From contig JYIP02000006.1 of the NCBI GenBank assembly GCA_001051155.2, positions 4,712,001-4,776,000 on the forward strand: a stretch of 64,000 nucleotides of DNA, given 5' to 3'. A program made the position numbers and the translations under genes. Source of the DNA: Chrysoporthe austroafricana (lineage: Eukaryota; Ascomycota; Sordariomycetes; Diaporthales; Cryphonectriaceae). The notes under the pieces are model-generated. The model searched no databases, had not been told where the DNA came from, and worked only from the letters and a program-made list of their open reading frames with translations. Below, piece after piece: positions 46,351 through 55,776 of this stretch. Every line of letters starts with the position of its first letter. The stretch's first letter is position 1.

Positions 46351-46526
46351 AGCATCTGGTTCTGAGTTAAGAGCTTTTCATTGGTAAAGGAAATAGGTAC
46401 CTGGGAAGCTTCTCCTTGAGAAGGTCCGGCCTGCAAAGAAATAAGAATTTGTTAAGGAATTATCGTATTTCCGTATTCTTAAAAGTGAATAATATTAAAC
46501 CGTCTTTTAAGCAAAAGTTATCAAAA

Positions 46527-47005
46527 TATAATAAACCCCCAAATAGCATAAATACCTAATATATTAAAAGTTTATATTAGGCAAAAGCGGTATGCAATAT
46601 AATCTATTTATATACGGAAATACAATTTTAAAATAGTTAGAAGAATTTACTAAATATTTACTATTCGTATTAAATATTTCTCTAGGTCTAATACTTAGAG
46701 AAATATTTAAATTGATAACTGAAAAGCAGCTATAAAACTTATTTAATTATAAGGAATATCTAATTTTATATTTCCAGCTTTTCAGTCCCGAATTATATTA
46801 GCTACCGTAATCGCTATAATTCGATCATTCCGATTACTATAATAGCGGTAATTAACCTTAATTTTTGGTTATATAATCCTTAATGCCTGTTATCCTTATA
46901 TAAGTAGGTTCTTTTGCTTCGGATGTTAGATCCGGGCTACGTTAGTTCTGGGATCTACTAATCCGGCCTGTTCCTATAACCTGAACCGTTCGCTGGTTTA
47001 TAATA
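46527..47005 (-). repeat. 5' LTR of the outer retrotransposon
   Basis: Partner of 32078-32556. On the element strand it is followed by TTTTGATAACTTTTG, a primer-binding-site-like sequence. Confidence 0.85.
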
Positions 47006-47327
47006 TTACGACAATTATAATTATTATATTTACTTTAAATATATTTAAAATAAAAAAATTAAAGAAAAATAATTTGGTTAATTTTATAATAGTAAATTTT
47101 ATTAATCTTAAATTTTATAAGAAAAATTTAAAAATTTATTATATATTAAATACTTATATTATTGTAACGCTTATTATATTATTATACTTATATACTTTCG
47201 CTTTAATATAAATAAAGCTGGAAAATAAATTTTATATACAATATAACTAGCGAAATACTTAAATATATAAAGAAGCTTAAAGTTATTATTTTTAACTTAA
47301 TGCTTAACTTGCTATAAGTAAAGCTAT
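47006..47327. other. AT-rich flank between the outer LTR and the aspartyl-tRNA synthetase gene
   Basis: Very AT-rich to about 47325, then an abrupt switch to genic composition at the synthetase 3' end. It holds the synthetase's 3' UTR and shows what looks like RIP leakage from the element. Confidence 0.45.
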
Positions 47328-49118
47328 TTACGGAGCCAGCCTGTTTGCATCTCTGGGAAACAAAGTAACTTCGCGAATATCCCCCAATCCCAGAAAGCTC
47401 TGGAGCAGCCTGTTCACCCCTAGGCCACATCCACCATGTCGTGGCATGCCCGCCTTGAAAGCAGCCAAGTACGCCTGCCACTGGTCTGCTGTCGGGTCCA
47501 GTGGAGGACCACATACACCGGCCCGCATAGCCTCGCACAGCATATCGAAGTCATTGATGCGCTGGCTGCCCGAGCAAATCTCACGACCGCCTACGATCGT
47601 ATCCCAGGTGTTAGAGAGTTCCGGCGCCTCCGGGTTCGCCTGAGAGTTAAACTGGCGCATGGAGGCTGGGTACTGATCGATCGTGAAGATATCTGTCTGG
47701 CTAAGGCAGGGAGAGGTGCGGAAGTGTTGGCCGAGGGCAGCTTCTTCTTCATCGCTTTGAGTGCTTCTCGTGAGTACTGGGATGCATGGGATAGGAAGCT
47801 GGCGATTATGAGCCCATGTGGATTTACTTACGTGAAATTCTTTTTGTCATCAGTTTCGAAACCGAGCTCGTCTCGAAGTATGCGTTTGGCTTCCTGGAAG
47901 GTGATGCGTGGAACTTGCCCATGTTCGTTCAAGCCAATACGGAACTCTCTTGCGGACGGATAGAGTCTCTTGACAGTCTCCAGGAGACTACGGAACTGCT
48001 GACGTTCCTGAAGGCCTCTGAAGACAAATACCAGCATCGATTCGATCATCTCGACTACTTCATGGTAGTCGTTATTAAATACCATGCCCACGTCCAAAAC
48101 TGTGAACTGTACTCACGTGGTCAGTGGGAAATCGGATGTTCTAGTATAATGTAAATTCGGAAGAAGCGGAAAAAAAATACGACAGATACCTACTTCAGTC
48201 ATATGTCGTGCGGAAGTGAAAGACTTGACCTCAGCCCTAAAGACGGGGCCGATCTCGAACACGCGCTCCATATCCATGGAAAGTGCCATTTGCTTGTGAT
48301 GCTGCGAGCTCTGGGCGAGCCAGGCGTCTCGACCAAAGTACGGCAGATGGAAGTATTCGTTGTCGCCTGCGATGGTGGCATTGATGATGCGCGGCGTATG
48401 GATCCAGTGGAAGCCGTGGGAGCAGAGGAACTCAACAATGAGCTGACACATGCCCGAGTGCAGTTTGAAGATGGCCCCCGCAGCAGCGTTGCGTATGTCG
48501 AGAATGCGGTTGTTGAGCCGTTCCTCGAGTCTTGGAGCCGGCAACTTGCCACTCTCGAGCAAGGACAGTTCCGCAGACGCCCGTGATATCACTTCAAGGG
48601 CGGTCACATGGATGCCGTAGAGAACATCTGAAAGAACGGCCTTGTGCATCCCACCATTATGATGTCCCCTGTTTGCCTCCTGCTTGTCACTGAGCAGATG
48701 AACGTGGCCCGACACGCGGACAATGGACTCTGGCGTCAACTTCTGCGCTTCCTCCCAAGCTATGACTCCGATGGCTTCGGAGTCAATTATGCCTTTCACC
48801 AAGGCGTTACGAGTTCTGAGCCCAATATACAGCTTTCCTGCAGCAGATCCTAGATGCGAGTTGACCCTGGCATCAAAGGTTACGCTGTCCCCTTTCAGAG
48901 ACGCTAACAAAGTGTCACTCTGAAAAATATGTTAGGCTCCAGTCAGAAAATTTTGATTTTCCATAGACTTTACGACTTACAATGGTTGTCATATTGACAG
49001 TGCTGGTCACAGACAAAGACATTATGTTATCGGTCGAGAACTGGCTGGCTGTTGCGTCCCGTGGTAGTAGCATGGATGAGAAGGACTGGGATGAAGATGT
49101 AGCTGCGCCTGCTACCAT
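47328..49118 (-). CDS. Aspartyl-tRNA synthetase paralogue (class II, Asp/Asn-type)
   Basis: Predicted 523 aa in four exons: 49118-48981, 48919-48190, 48099-47832 and 47763-47328 (introns 61, 90 and 68 bp, all phases agree). It has the AspRS layout. An N-terminal OB-fold anticodon domain (DSVTFDARVNSHLGSAAGKL...) is followed by the catalytic core with motif 2 ERVFEIGPVFRAE, the GGREICSGSQRIND block, and motif 3 GCGLGVNRLLQSFLGLGDIR ending EVTLFPRD. The C-terminus FPRDANRLAP is the native end, so there is no fused DUF2156 domain. Substitutions stand out in normally invariant segments: ATIAGDNEYF where cytosolic AspRS has a T/ASEGG loop, and VKSFTSARHMTEV after motif 2. It neighbours biosynthetic genes and may be a self-resistance copy or a tRNA-dependent enzyme. 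The N-terminus is the least certain part. Confidence 0.85.
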
Positions 49119-51182
49119 AGGTTGAAGCAGACAAATGCTGGTCGGAAATCGAACTTGAAGTACTTGTCCCCAATATCTGGAGATTCCGAGAGTCTCGCGG
49201 TTGTAAAGCCCGTCTTGCCTACGAGTCATATATCAATGCCGATTTCGCATGCCGTCACGACATGGGCCTGCTCTGGGCCTGCTCTGAGCTTCCTTCGACC
49301 CGGAGACCAGAGTATGTACGTCGCACCTCAGAATGCCTTGCGTCTCGAACCTCCGCAAAGCGGAGGTGATACTAGGACTCATCACCATTCCGAAAAGGAA
49401 AGCTGTCGCACGCCGGGCTGATAGGCCGAAAGCCGTCGTATGAGGTCTGCATATTAGAGTAGCAATACCATGGATGAGATCTCCTTGGCTGAATACACTG
49501 GCGGCTGTGTTGACACTGTACAATCACATGCAAGAACCAGGGACTCTTGCTAGGGTCCATTATACTTTCAGATCACAGTATGCAAGGTCATGCAAGCTTC
49601 GGCAGGCGAAGTGGCAGGGCTGATGTAAGGATCCAGAACTGCCAGAGACCTCGGGAATCCATTCCTATGTCTCGCTGTCCTAGAGAATGAGTCGTTTCTA
49701 GGCTCCGATGGGGGCCATGCGCCTCGTCATGGTCTGTCACTGCAACCTGAGCTGTTTCATCGCATGCTGTTGACCCCAGAATTCTTGGTCCGCGCAAGGA
49801 TCGCCACTCGATAGTGGCCAAGGCGGCGAGCGGCCAGACCGCTGCAGCAGTTGCACAAGGGGCAGGCGTCGGAACTCTTTCCCTGGATCTACAAGTGTGA
49901 GGACAAGCTTGCTACTCGAGGTATTGTGAGGTGGAAAATTGCGCTCGCGGTAGTGGGACCTGGCTCCATACAGGACCTGGTTTCATGACGACAGAGAATG
50001 ACAGGTTACAGGAACTCGCCGTCTCAGTGAGACAGGACTGTGCTGGCCCGGATCCAGTATACGAGTCAAGCTATAATCTTGGCTCTGGCTTATGTAAGAT
50101 TTTCCTAATATTGGAGATTAGATCTAAAGCAATACGCTTCGGGGTTGCTTTGTTCTCTCTACTATTTTGCTAGCTTTTTTGTTTTTCGCAATAATACACA
50201 TTGTAAACAAATTTTGCATAAACTTCAATACTACTTGAATTAACATTCTTCATGAAATCATATGCAACTTTAGTCCAGCATTCTGTACAATATCGTGTAT
50301 ACTGCTTGAGTAGCGAAGTGATAAAATTAATCCTGTATGTTTCTAATCCGCACTCCACTTGAGCGGGCCTGTTCTAGTGGCCTGCCAACATCCGTGGTCA
50401 TAACACAGTGCTCATTACAACTGGGGATGCGTATATGGCGGCTTTTCTCGCTTTCGTAAAAGACGGATTTGCAAGCTGATGAATTCCAGCTGTTGCGCTT
50501 AATGAAAAAGTGAAAAAATGGGGAGGCAAAAAAGAGCCGATAGAAGAAAAATAGCCGAATGAACAATGAGGATCACAAGCGAAAGTGCCAAGGGCTTGAC
50601 CCACACAGAGCCTGTCGAATCACAGCTCAAGACTTGCGTTTGTGCAGTTCTGCATAGTATACATCATCTTAGAGTCCACCAGGGCTGGACAAAGTTGATA
50701 GCAAGTTATGTACGGCACAGCCACCGAGTACCCAATGCACCTCAACTGATCGGACTTTCACTCCTATCGACATCTCCCCAACCCATGCTGCAGAATTTGG
50801 GTCATATGATATACATATCCATTCGGCCAAGCACTTGTAATATCAGGAGAACAAGGGTGTTAGGGTCGAGAGATGACGCGGAGTGGAAATTTCATGGACC
50901 TGCATGTATATACTTCATAAAAGTCCATACAAGGGTACAAAACAAAATTCTATAGTGAGATCCTTAGGTGAAGCGAGATGCCAACCGCATTCAGTGCCTC
51001 TAATCATCCTCAGATATGTGCAACGTAGACTCTATGAGAGACAGACTGTAGTGATTTCTACCTATGAACTATCTTGACGGGTACAATAGGCTTTGGTTGT
51101 TCCGTAGAGTCTCTGACCCCCCCCCCCTCCGGAGCTCTCTCTTCTCCCAGCACTCCTCGAGAGAAAAAGCATGTGTTCAAGC
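49119..51182. other. Two-kilobase stretch without a supportable gene
   Basis: Normal base composition but no recognised domain on either strand. Frames at 49233-49523 (minus) and 49931-50173 (plus) have no family signature. A run of 11 C lies at 51117-51127. It could hold a decayed gene I cannot read, plus the synthetase promoter. Confidence 0.35.
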
Positions 51183-52132
51183 CTAGGCCTTGTACGGGCG
51201 CAGTAGATAGGCGAGAGTGTTCTTCACCCTCTTGGGGCCAGGAGGTGCTACCACGCGGTGCACAGTTGAGTGTAGACGCTCTTTAGACTTCGCCGCTAGT
51301 TCATCAGCGACGTTGACGAGAATACAGCCTTCCGAGGCAAAGACTGTCTGAAACCCCTCGGTCTTAGACCCACTGTTATGGTCAACAGGCAGCTGGGTAG
51401 TCGGCTCGTCGTACCACAGCAACGTGAGGAGCCCCATGTCTGTGTGCCACGGAACAATAACTTTGCCGACCTCGTGAATCGGGGGCTTGTAATACAGCTT
51501 CAAAGCGGTGTCGCTGGGAACCGCAGGATCGTCGCTGAGCTCAGGGATCTCAAGGCCTACTGCGGTGCAGAGGTCGGCGAGGATCGTCTGGGCGACATCG
51601 TTGAAGGTCTGTAGGACGCGCGTGATACGCTCCGTCTGCAACTTGAGAGTGGCAGGGAGAACCCATTTGCCGAGCTGGAACTCGTCTCGTGCGATCTGCG
51701 TTGTACAGGTGAGTGATAGTGTGCAACAACAAGGATGATGAGAAGAGTTCTCGTCTGGAGGCACATACCTCGTAGTACTCTGCCCCCTTCCCGGGATGAT
51801 AACTGTATTCACGATAAGCTATCTATGGCTGCGAATACTTGCTTGGAGGTCTGATCACTTCCTCACCCTCGTTCTTGCCCCTCACAGAGGCTTTGCGTCT
51901 TCTCTTCAGAGTCTTGGGGAAGTCCAAAGAACTCGTTGGCAGTCTTGAACAGAACCGGCACGTCCTCGAAAACGGCTTTGGTCCTCTGTCCTCGCAGGTC
52001 GAGGTAGAACATTCCCGCCGTCTGGCAGGCCTGCACGACCTTTTGGATTTCGGCGACTTCCCGCCTCACGAGAGCCTCATAGTCGACCACGACCAAGGAG
52101 GCCACATTCTCAGGAGCAATCTCAGAAGCCAT
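51183..52132 (-). CDS. 2-oxoglutarate/Fe(II)-dependent dioxygenase (isopenicillin N synthase-like)
   Basis: Predicted 270-aa non-haem iron oxygenase of the IPNS-like fold. Exons are 52132-51867, 51802-51769 (34 bp) and 51695-51183. The middle exon restores RGYHPGKGAEYYE, so apparent stops there are intronic. Metal ligands are H184 and D186 in WHTDMGLLTLLW and H246 in STVHRVV; the 2OG-side basic patch is RVKNTLAYLLRP. The N-terminal DIOX_N-like part (VVVDYEALVRREVAEIQKVV, then GMFYLDL) is present but short, making the protein smaller than the usual 320-350 aa. Such enzymes hydroxylate, desaturate, cyclise or epimerise, often on amino-acid-derived substrates. It is divergent from the HDO gene with a shared 624-bp promoter. 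Confidence 0.87.
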
Positions 52133-52756
52133 GATTAGTCTTAGCAAGATGAATGAGGTTAGTCAACAAGGTGATAATATGAGGTAAAGATGTTGAGTGC
52201 AAGGAGGAGACCATCTAAGGACGATGTCAGAAGGGATAAAATATGAGTTGGAGTCAGAGAGAAAAGGCGGAGCCTCCCAAGGTGGCCTCTGAATTTGTCA
52301 ACACAGTGCAAAACTATTACAAAGGTACTTAGAAGACGGTTCCAACGGGAATTCTAGACTTCTCCAAATGTTCTCACCGGCAGTTCCGGAGGCTGAGGAG
52401 GCCACAAGCCCGTGATATATCGAGAATATTGCGTGGTCCCGATGAAACCCAACACTGATCCACACCGGTAAAGACGAAGAGAGTCAATACTATACCCCAG
52501 CCATCACTATTTCGCCGCACTACCGAGGTCCTCATTTTGCAAAGTCTAAGCTCAGGCTGCCATTGTAGTTTCCATTATGAAATATTACTACATAAGAAAT
52601 GTTTGAAGGGTAAACGTTGGGTCCGAGCTGATGGAGCAATTAGGAGTCATTCAAGTGACCTGCCTGGTTCTAGGATATAACAATAGGCCTCATCAAACGT
52701 AAATCTCGAGATTGTTGAAGCACCTTGAGATAATTCGTTTTGAAGCATCATCAAAC
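52133..52756. promoter_or_regulatory. Bidirectional promoter, 2OG dioxygenase / HDO gene
   Basis: 624 bp between outward-facing starts. A CCGG-N5-CCGG arrangement at 52377-52389 is a plausible Zn2Cys6 site for the cluster regulator at 61.5-63.5 kb; this is inference. Confidence 0.45.
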
Positions 52757-55042
52757 ATGGACTTTTCAAGTTCTTCCTTCAGGGCTCCTGAGATGTTCCC
52801 GATGTTCTTTGCCGTTTTCACCGTTCTCTTGTTCGTTGTTCTTTTCTACCACCTAACGCGGTGGAAGAGAGCGGTCTCTCTTATCACGGTCAACAGCTCC
52901 CAAGCTGGGACATGTTTTGGTATTAAGAAGTCGATTTCAAGCCCAGCAGCTTCGAGACCCACATCATGGTACCAAAACATGTTCTTCGAGGTTCAAAACC
53001 TCGAATACAATCCTGCTGTTCTCGAACCAGCTCGGGATGAGCTCCTTGCCATGTTTTCACGGGGTTTGTCGCTAGGACTCGAAAATGGCAAGGAGGGTAT
53101 TCTCCGAATAGAGCGATATGAAGCAGACAAGCTCCGAAAATTCATCCAGGATGAGCATGAGGGAGTCCTGGTGCAATGGGAGAAATATCTGGCCCGGAGA
53201 AAGCTAGGCCACGGCCCCGAACTGTTCAGTACAGCTGAAGAGGCCAAGATCTGGCTGGTCCAACGGGCTCCCGTCAAGTTCATCGATGGTGCCTGGCTCT
53301 CACACATCCACAAAATCACTACTCCCTTCCCCCTTCGAAGCGTCACCAAGGATGCGTGGCAAGTTCTGTCGGAAGAGCTTGGCGACGGCGATCTATCCAA
53401 GCACCATGTGTATATCTATCGCCAATTACTGCAAGACATCGGATGCTCGCTCCCAGATTGTCACAGTCCCGATTTCATCAAGCCTTGCCATTGGGATGGT
53501 GCCAACAGTCACGGCGTTTGGGAAGCTGCTGTGGGACAACTATTGATCTCACTCTTCCCCAACGAATTCCTCCCGGAAATCCTCGGTTTCAATATGCATT
53601 ACGAGCTTATCACTCTGGATACCATGCGGGCGGCTCATGAGCTCCAGGCTATCGGTATTAACCCCTTGTACTTCCTCCTTCATATTTCTATCGACAACGC
53701 GCACTCCGGACATACGGCCATGGCCATGCACACCGTTACGCGCTATCTGGACATAGTTCGAGAAACTGAGGGGGAGGCTGCATTGAACCAAGCATGGAAG
53801 CGTGTCCAGGTTGGGTATATCATGTCCCAGACCTTGGGAGACCCTCGCTCATATGAGCCAGCGATCTCAACTTCCGGGTTGACCAAAACAGTTTCCACAG
53901 CTCTCCACATACCACTCGATTCCCTCAGTTCCCGCGTGATTGAGATTTTTCAGGCCAAGTCGTTGGTTTCTCATCAATTTCACTTTCACTGCCGAGCACG
54001 TATCGGGGGCAAAGCTCTGGCTGAGTGGCTGGCACCAAACACGTGGATGCCGGCTCGGCCTGAGAAGCATCTGGAACTCCTGGCTTCCCTGAGCCGGGCC
54101 AAGCCGTGGATACGTCCAGGGGACAGCAAGAACAGCCTGCTTGTGCGGGAGTTGTCATGGGGAGGCCGTATGTTCGGCGCCTTCACTCACGACGAAGTCG
54201 TTGACCTCGCAAAATGGATCGATTCCTTGGGAGCCGAGGGTAACGCTTGGTTGTACTGGAGCTTCACTTACAGACAGCCTTTGGCGTCCAAGGTCGCCGT
54301 GAGCGAACTGAAGGACCCTATTTGTCACCATCCTGTCTTACTGTCGGGACACCTCGGGGAGACAGACGCCACATATCAAGACCTGATCCAGAATGGGTCA
54401 GAGTTTCCAACGCGACAGGGAGGCCTGGGGTCTCCAAACTCTGATCACCTGCCAGATGTGATAGCACTATGGTTCGCGCACATAGCGCTTCTCGAGAACA
54501 CCGTCAATACGCCGTCCATTACTGCAAAGCCTCTCTATGCTAGTATTCTACGCATCCTCCGCGCGCAAGCGGGGTTTGCCGTCGAGGCTCATATTGTGGC
54601 TGGCATGGACGAGATGAAGCGACTTGCCTGCCCTAGCCTGGTCGATCTCGGTCTCGAAATGCTTCGTAACGCAAACTGCGGAGCCATCGGTACGACACCT
54701 AAGTGTCTCCAGGAAGTCTTTCTCCTGACGGCACAGCACGGCCAGAGCGAAGAAAGCTCAAAATTAGTGGGCGACATGCTACGCTGGGCTACGCGGCCTG
54801 GTGCGAATCTGGGCTTATTACTTGGACTGGCGCTGGCTTCTGTAGAGCTTATAGACTCCGTTTCGACTGCTTCTGAGCTGCTATCCAAAGAAAGTCAACT
54901 TGTTTTAGCGTCTATAGTTGCGAGAGAGAAGCAGGGTCTTAAAGAGTGTGTTCAAGAGATGAGAAGGATTGATGAGTTACAATATACGAAATTGGTACGA
55001 GGATATTACTTTGGTATAAGTATTATTAAGAAGTTCTTTTAA
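52757..55042 (+). CDS. Membrane-anchored haem-oxygenase-like diiron (HDO) protein, iron-containing redox enzyme family
   Basis: Predicted 761 aa, intronless; ATG at 52757 in a good context (AAACATGG). One N-terminal transmembrane helix (about residues 14-32, FFAVFTVLLFVVLFYHLTR) is followed by a large soluble region. Residues about 250-330 match the iron-containing redox (HDO) fold: VWEAAVGQLL, then MHYELITLDTMRAAHELQAI, then LLHISIDNAHSGHT. Candidate ligands are E256, E283, E295, H309, D313 and H316/H319, the Glu...Glu...His-x3-Asp-x2-His logic of diiron HDOs such as SznF, UndA and BesC. Those enzymes do N-oxygenation or C-C cleavage of amino acids and fatty acids. At 761 aa it is far longer than the roughly 250-aa bacterial proteins; the C-terminal 350 residues have no domain I recognise. 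The substrate is not predictable. Confidence 0.75.
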   Translation: MDFSSSSFRAPEMFPMFFAVFTVLLFVVLFYHLTRWKRAVSLITVNSSQAGTCFGIKKSISSPAASRPTSWYQNMFFEVQNLEYNPAVLEPARDELLAMFSRGLSLGLENGKEGILRIERYEADKLRKFIQDEHEGVLVQWEKYLARRKLGHGPELFSTAEEAKIWLVQRAPVKFIDGAWLSHIHKITTPFPLRSVTKDAWQVLSEELGDGDLSKHHVYIYRQLLQDIGCSLPDCHSPDFIKPCHWDGANSHGVWEAAVGQLLISLFPNEFLPEILGFNMHYELITLDTMRAAHELQAIGINPLYFLLHISIDNAHSGHTAMAMHTVTRYLDIVRETEGEAALNQAWKRVQVGYIMSQTLGDPRSYEPAISTSGLTKTVSTALHIPLDSLSSRVIEIFQAKSLVSHQFHFHCRARIGGKALAEWLAPNTWMPARPEKHLELLASLSRAKPWIRPGDSKNSLLVRELSWGGRMFGAFTHDEVVDLAKWIDSLGAEGNAWLYWSFTYRQPLASKVAVSELKDPICHHPVLLSGHLGETDATYQDLIQNGSEFPTRQGGLGSPNSDHLPDVIALWFAHIALLENTVNTPSITAKPLYASILRILRAQAGFAVEAHIVAGMDEMKRLACPSLVDLGLEMLRNANCGAIGTTPKCLQEVFLLTAQHGQSEESSKLVGDMLRWATRPGANLGLLLGLALASVELIDSVSTASELLSKESQLVLASIVAREKQGLKECVQEMRRIDELQYTKLVRGYYFGISIIKKFF

Positions 55043-55062
55043 TAAGAAACTTTGACTTTCTA

Positions 55063-55400
55063 AGTTAAAGCACTTCCTTTCGGCGCACCCCCCCTTTCGG
55101 CGCACCCTGGTCAGCCATACCGCCAATTCAACCCCCTTTATATATTTTTATTTTTCTCAATCAATTCTTTTCCGACAGTATTCCGAATACTACTATTCGA
55201 CACCATTCATCAGGCATACAAGACTATCGATAAAGGGCTGAAGCTCAGAAAAGGCTTTCATCTAGTCAAGAAAAAAAAAACCAGTTAAATGGATTCGAAT
55301 TCAAGAAAGCCTAGGGTTCCTTCCAAGCTATTCGACGCTCAAGCTTTTTGCCCAGAAGATCCTCCTTATTCAAAGAGACTCTCGACCTCTTAACTCGGCC
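55063..55400 (+). mobile_element. 5' fragment of a pogo-like DNA transposon
   Basis: Begins after TA (55061-55062) with AGTTAAAGCAC, then CGCACCCTGGTCAGCCATAC and CGCCAATTCAAC, close to the inner TIR region of the element at 6.4-8.5 kb read in reverse. About 55290-55400 encodes part of the transposase DNA-binding N-terminus (ESLGF...AQKILL). The remainder and the right TIR are absent. It lies 20 bp downstream of the HDO stop codon and is much less RIP-altered than the 6.4-kb copy. Confidence 0.65.
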
Positions 55401-55776
55401 CCAATATCGTAAGCTACATATACAATTTTCATATATGCAGTTGGTTTGATGCAATGCTACGGTTGGTTGAAGGCTGATGAGCTGGCACCTGCGGTTCGCC
55501 GGCTCTTCTTAGTCTGTCAGCTGCGCTAATTTTCCGAAACGACAAGCGCAGAAAGAACTTGCACAAGAGTGTTGTACGGAACTCTCGTTATCACAACTAA
55601 GCGAGGTAGAGGCCAAAATGATGAGAGAGGAATGGGCAAAGAAACAGCAGTCGTCTGTCCGGACAAGCGCTCCCATGAGAAGCGCTCTCACAATCCATCC
55701 TTGACAGTGTAGAAGGACGTGATACTCCCTGACAGGCAATGATACCGAAGTCTTCTGCAGGGAAAAAAAAAACAGA
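55401..55776. other. Intergenic, upstream of the GMC gene
   Basis: No gene seen. It holds the promoter of the GMC oxidoreductase relic and ends in a poly-A stretch (AAAAAAAAAA near 55763). Confidence 0.35.

Larger units (their letters stand above)
32078..47005 (-). mobile_element. Outer Ty3/gypsy LTR retrotransposon (minus strand), interrupted by a second element
   Basis: Two 479-bp direct repeats (32078-32556 and 46527-47005) bound the element. Flanks are TTATA on the left and TTACG on the right, a 5-bp duplication differing only by a C-to-T and a G-to-A. Removing the inner element and its 5-bp duplication leaves 7494 bp. Coding remains on the minus strand run gag with a CCHC knuckle (about 45.6 kb), reverse transcriptase (about 43.2-42.9 kb), then integrase left of the inner insertion (about 34.2 kb). 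A polypurine tract abuts the 3' LTR. Stops are everywhere; RIP has inactivated it. Confidence 0.88.

Noticed and set aside
47328..49118. AspRS gene as an ErdS-type ergosteryl-aspartate synthase
   Set aside because: ErdS is an AspRS-DUF2156 fusion; this protein ends with the normal AspRS C-terminus and no DUF2156 coding sequence follows before the transposon.
49233..50173. Possible genes between AspRS and the dioxygenase
   Set aside because: Frames are short, with no recognisable domain and no plausible splice structure that extends them.
51770..51866. Apparent stop codons in the middle of the 2OG dioxygenase
   Set aside because: They fall in an intron (51866-51803); the spliced reading RGYHPGKGAEYYE is continuous with the rest.
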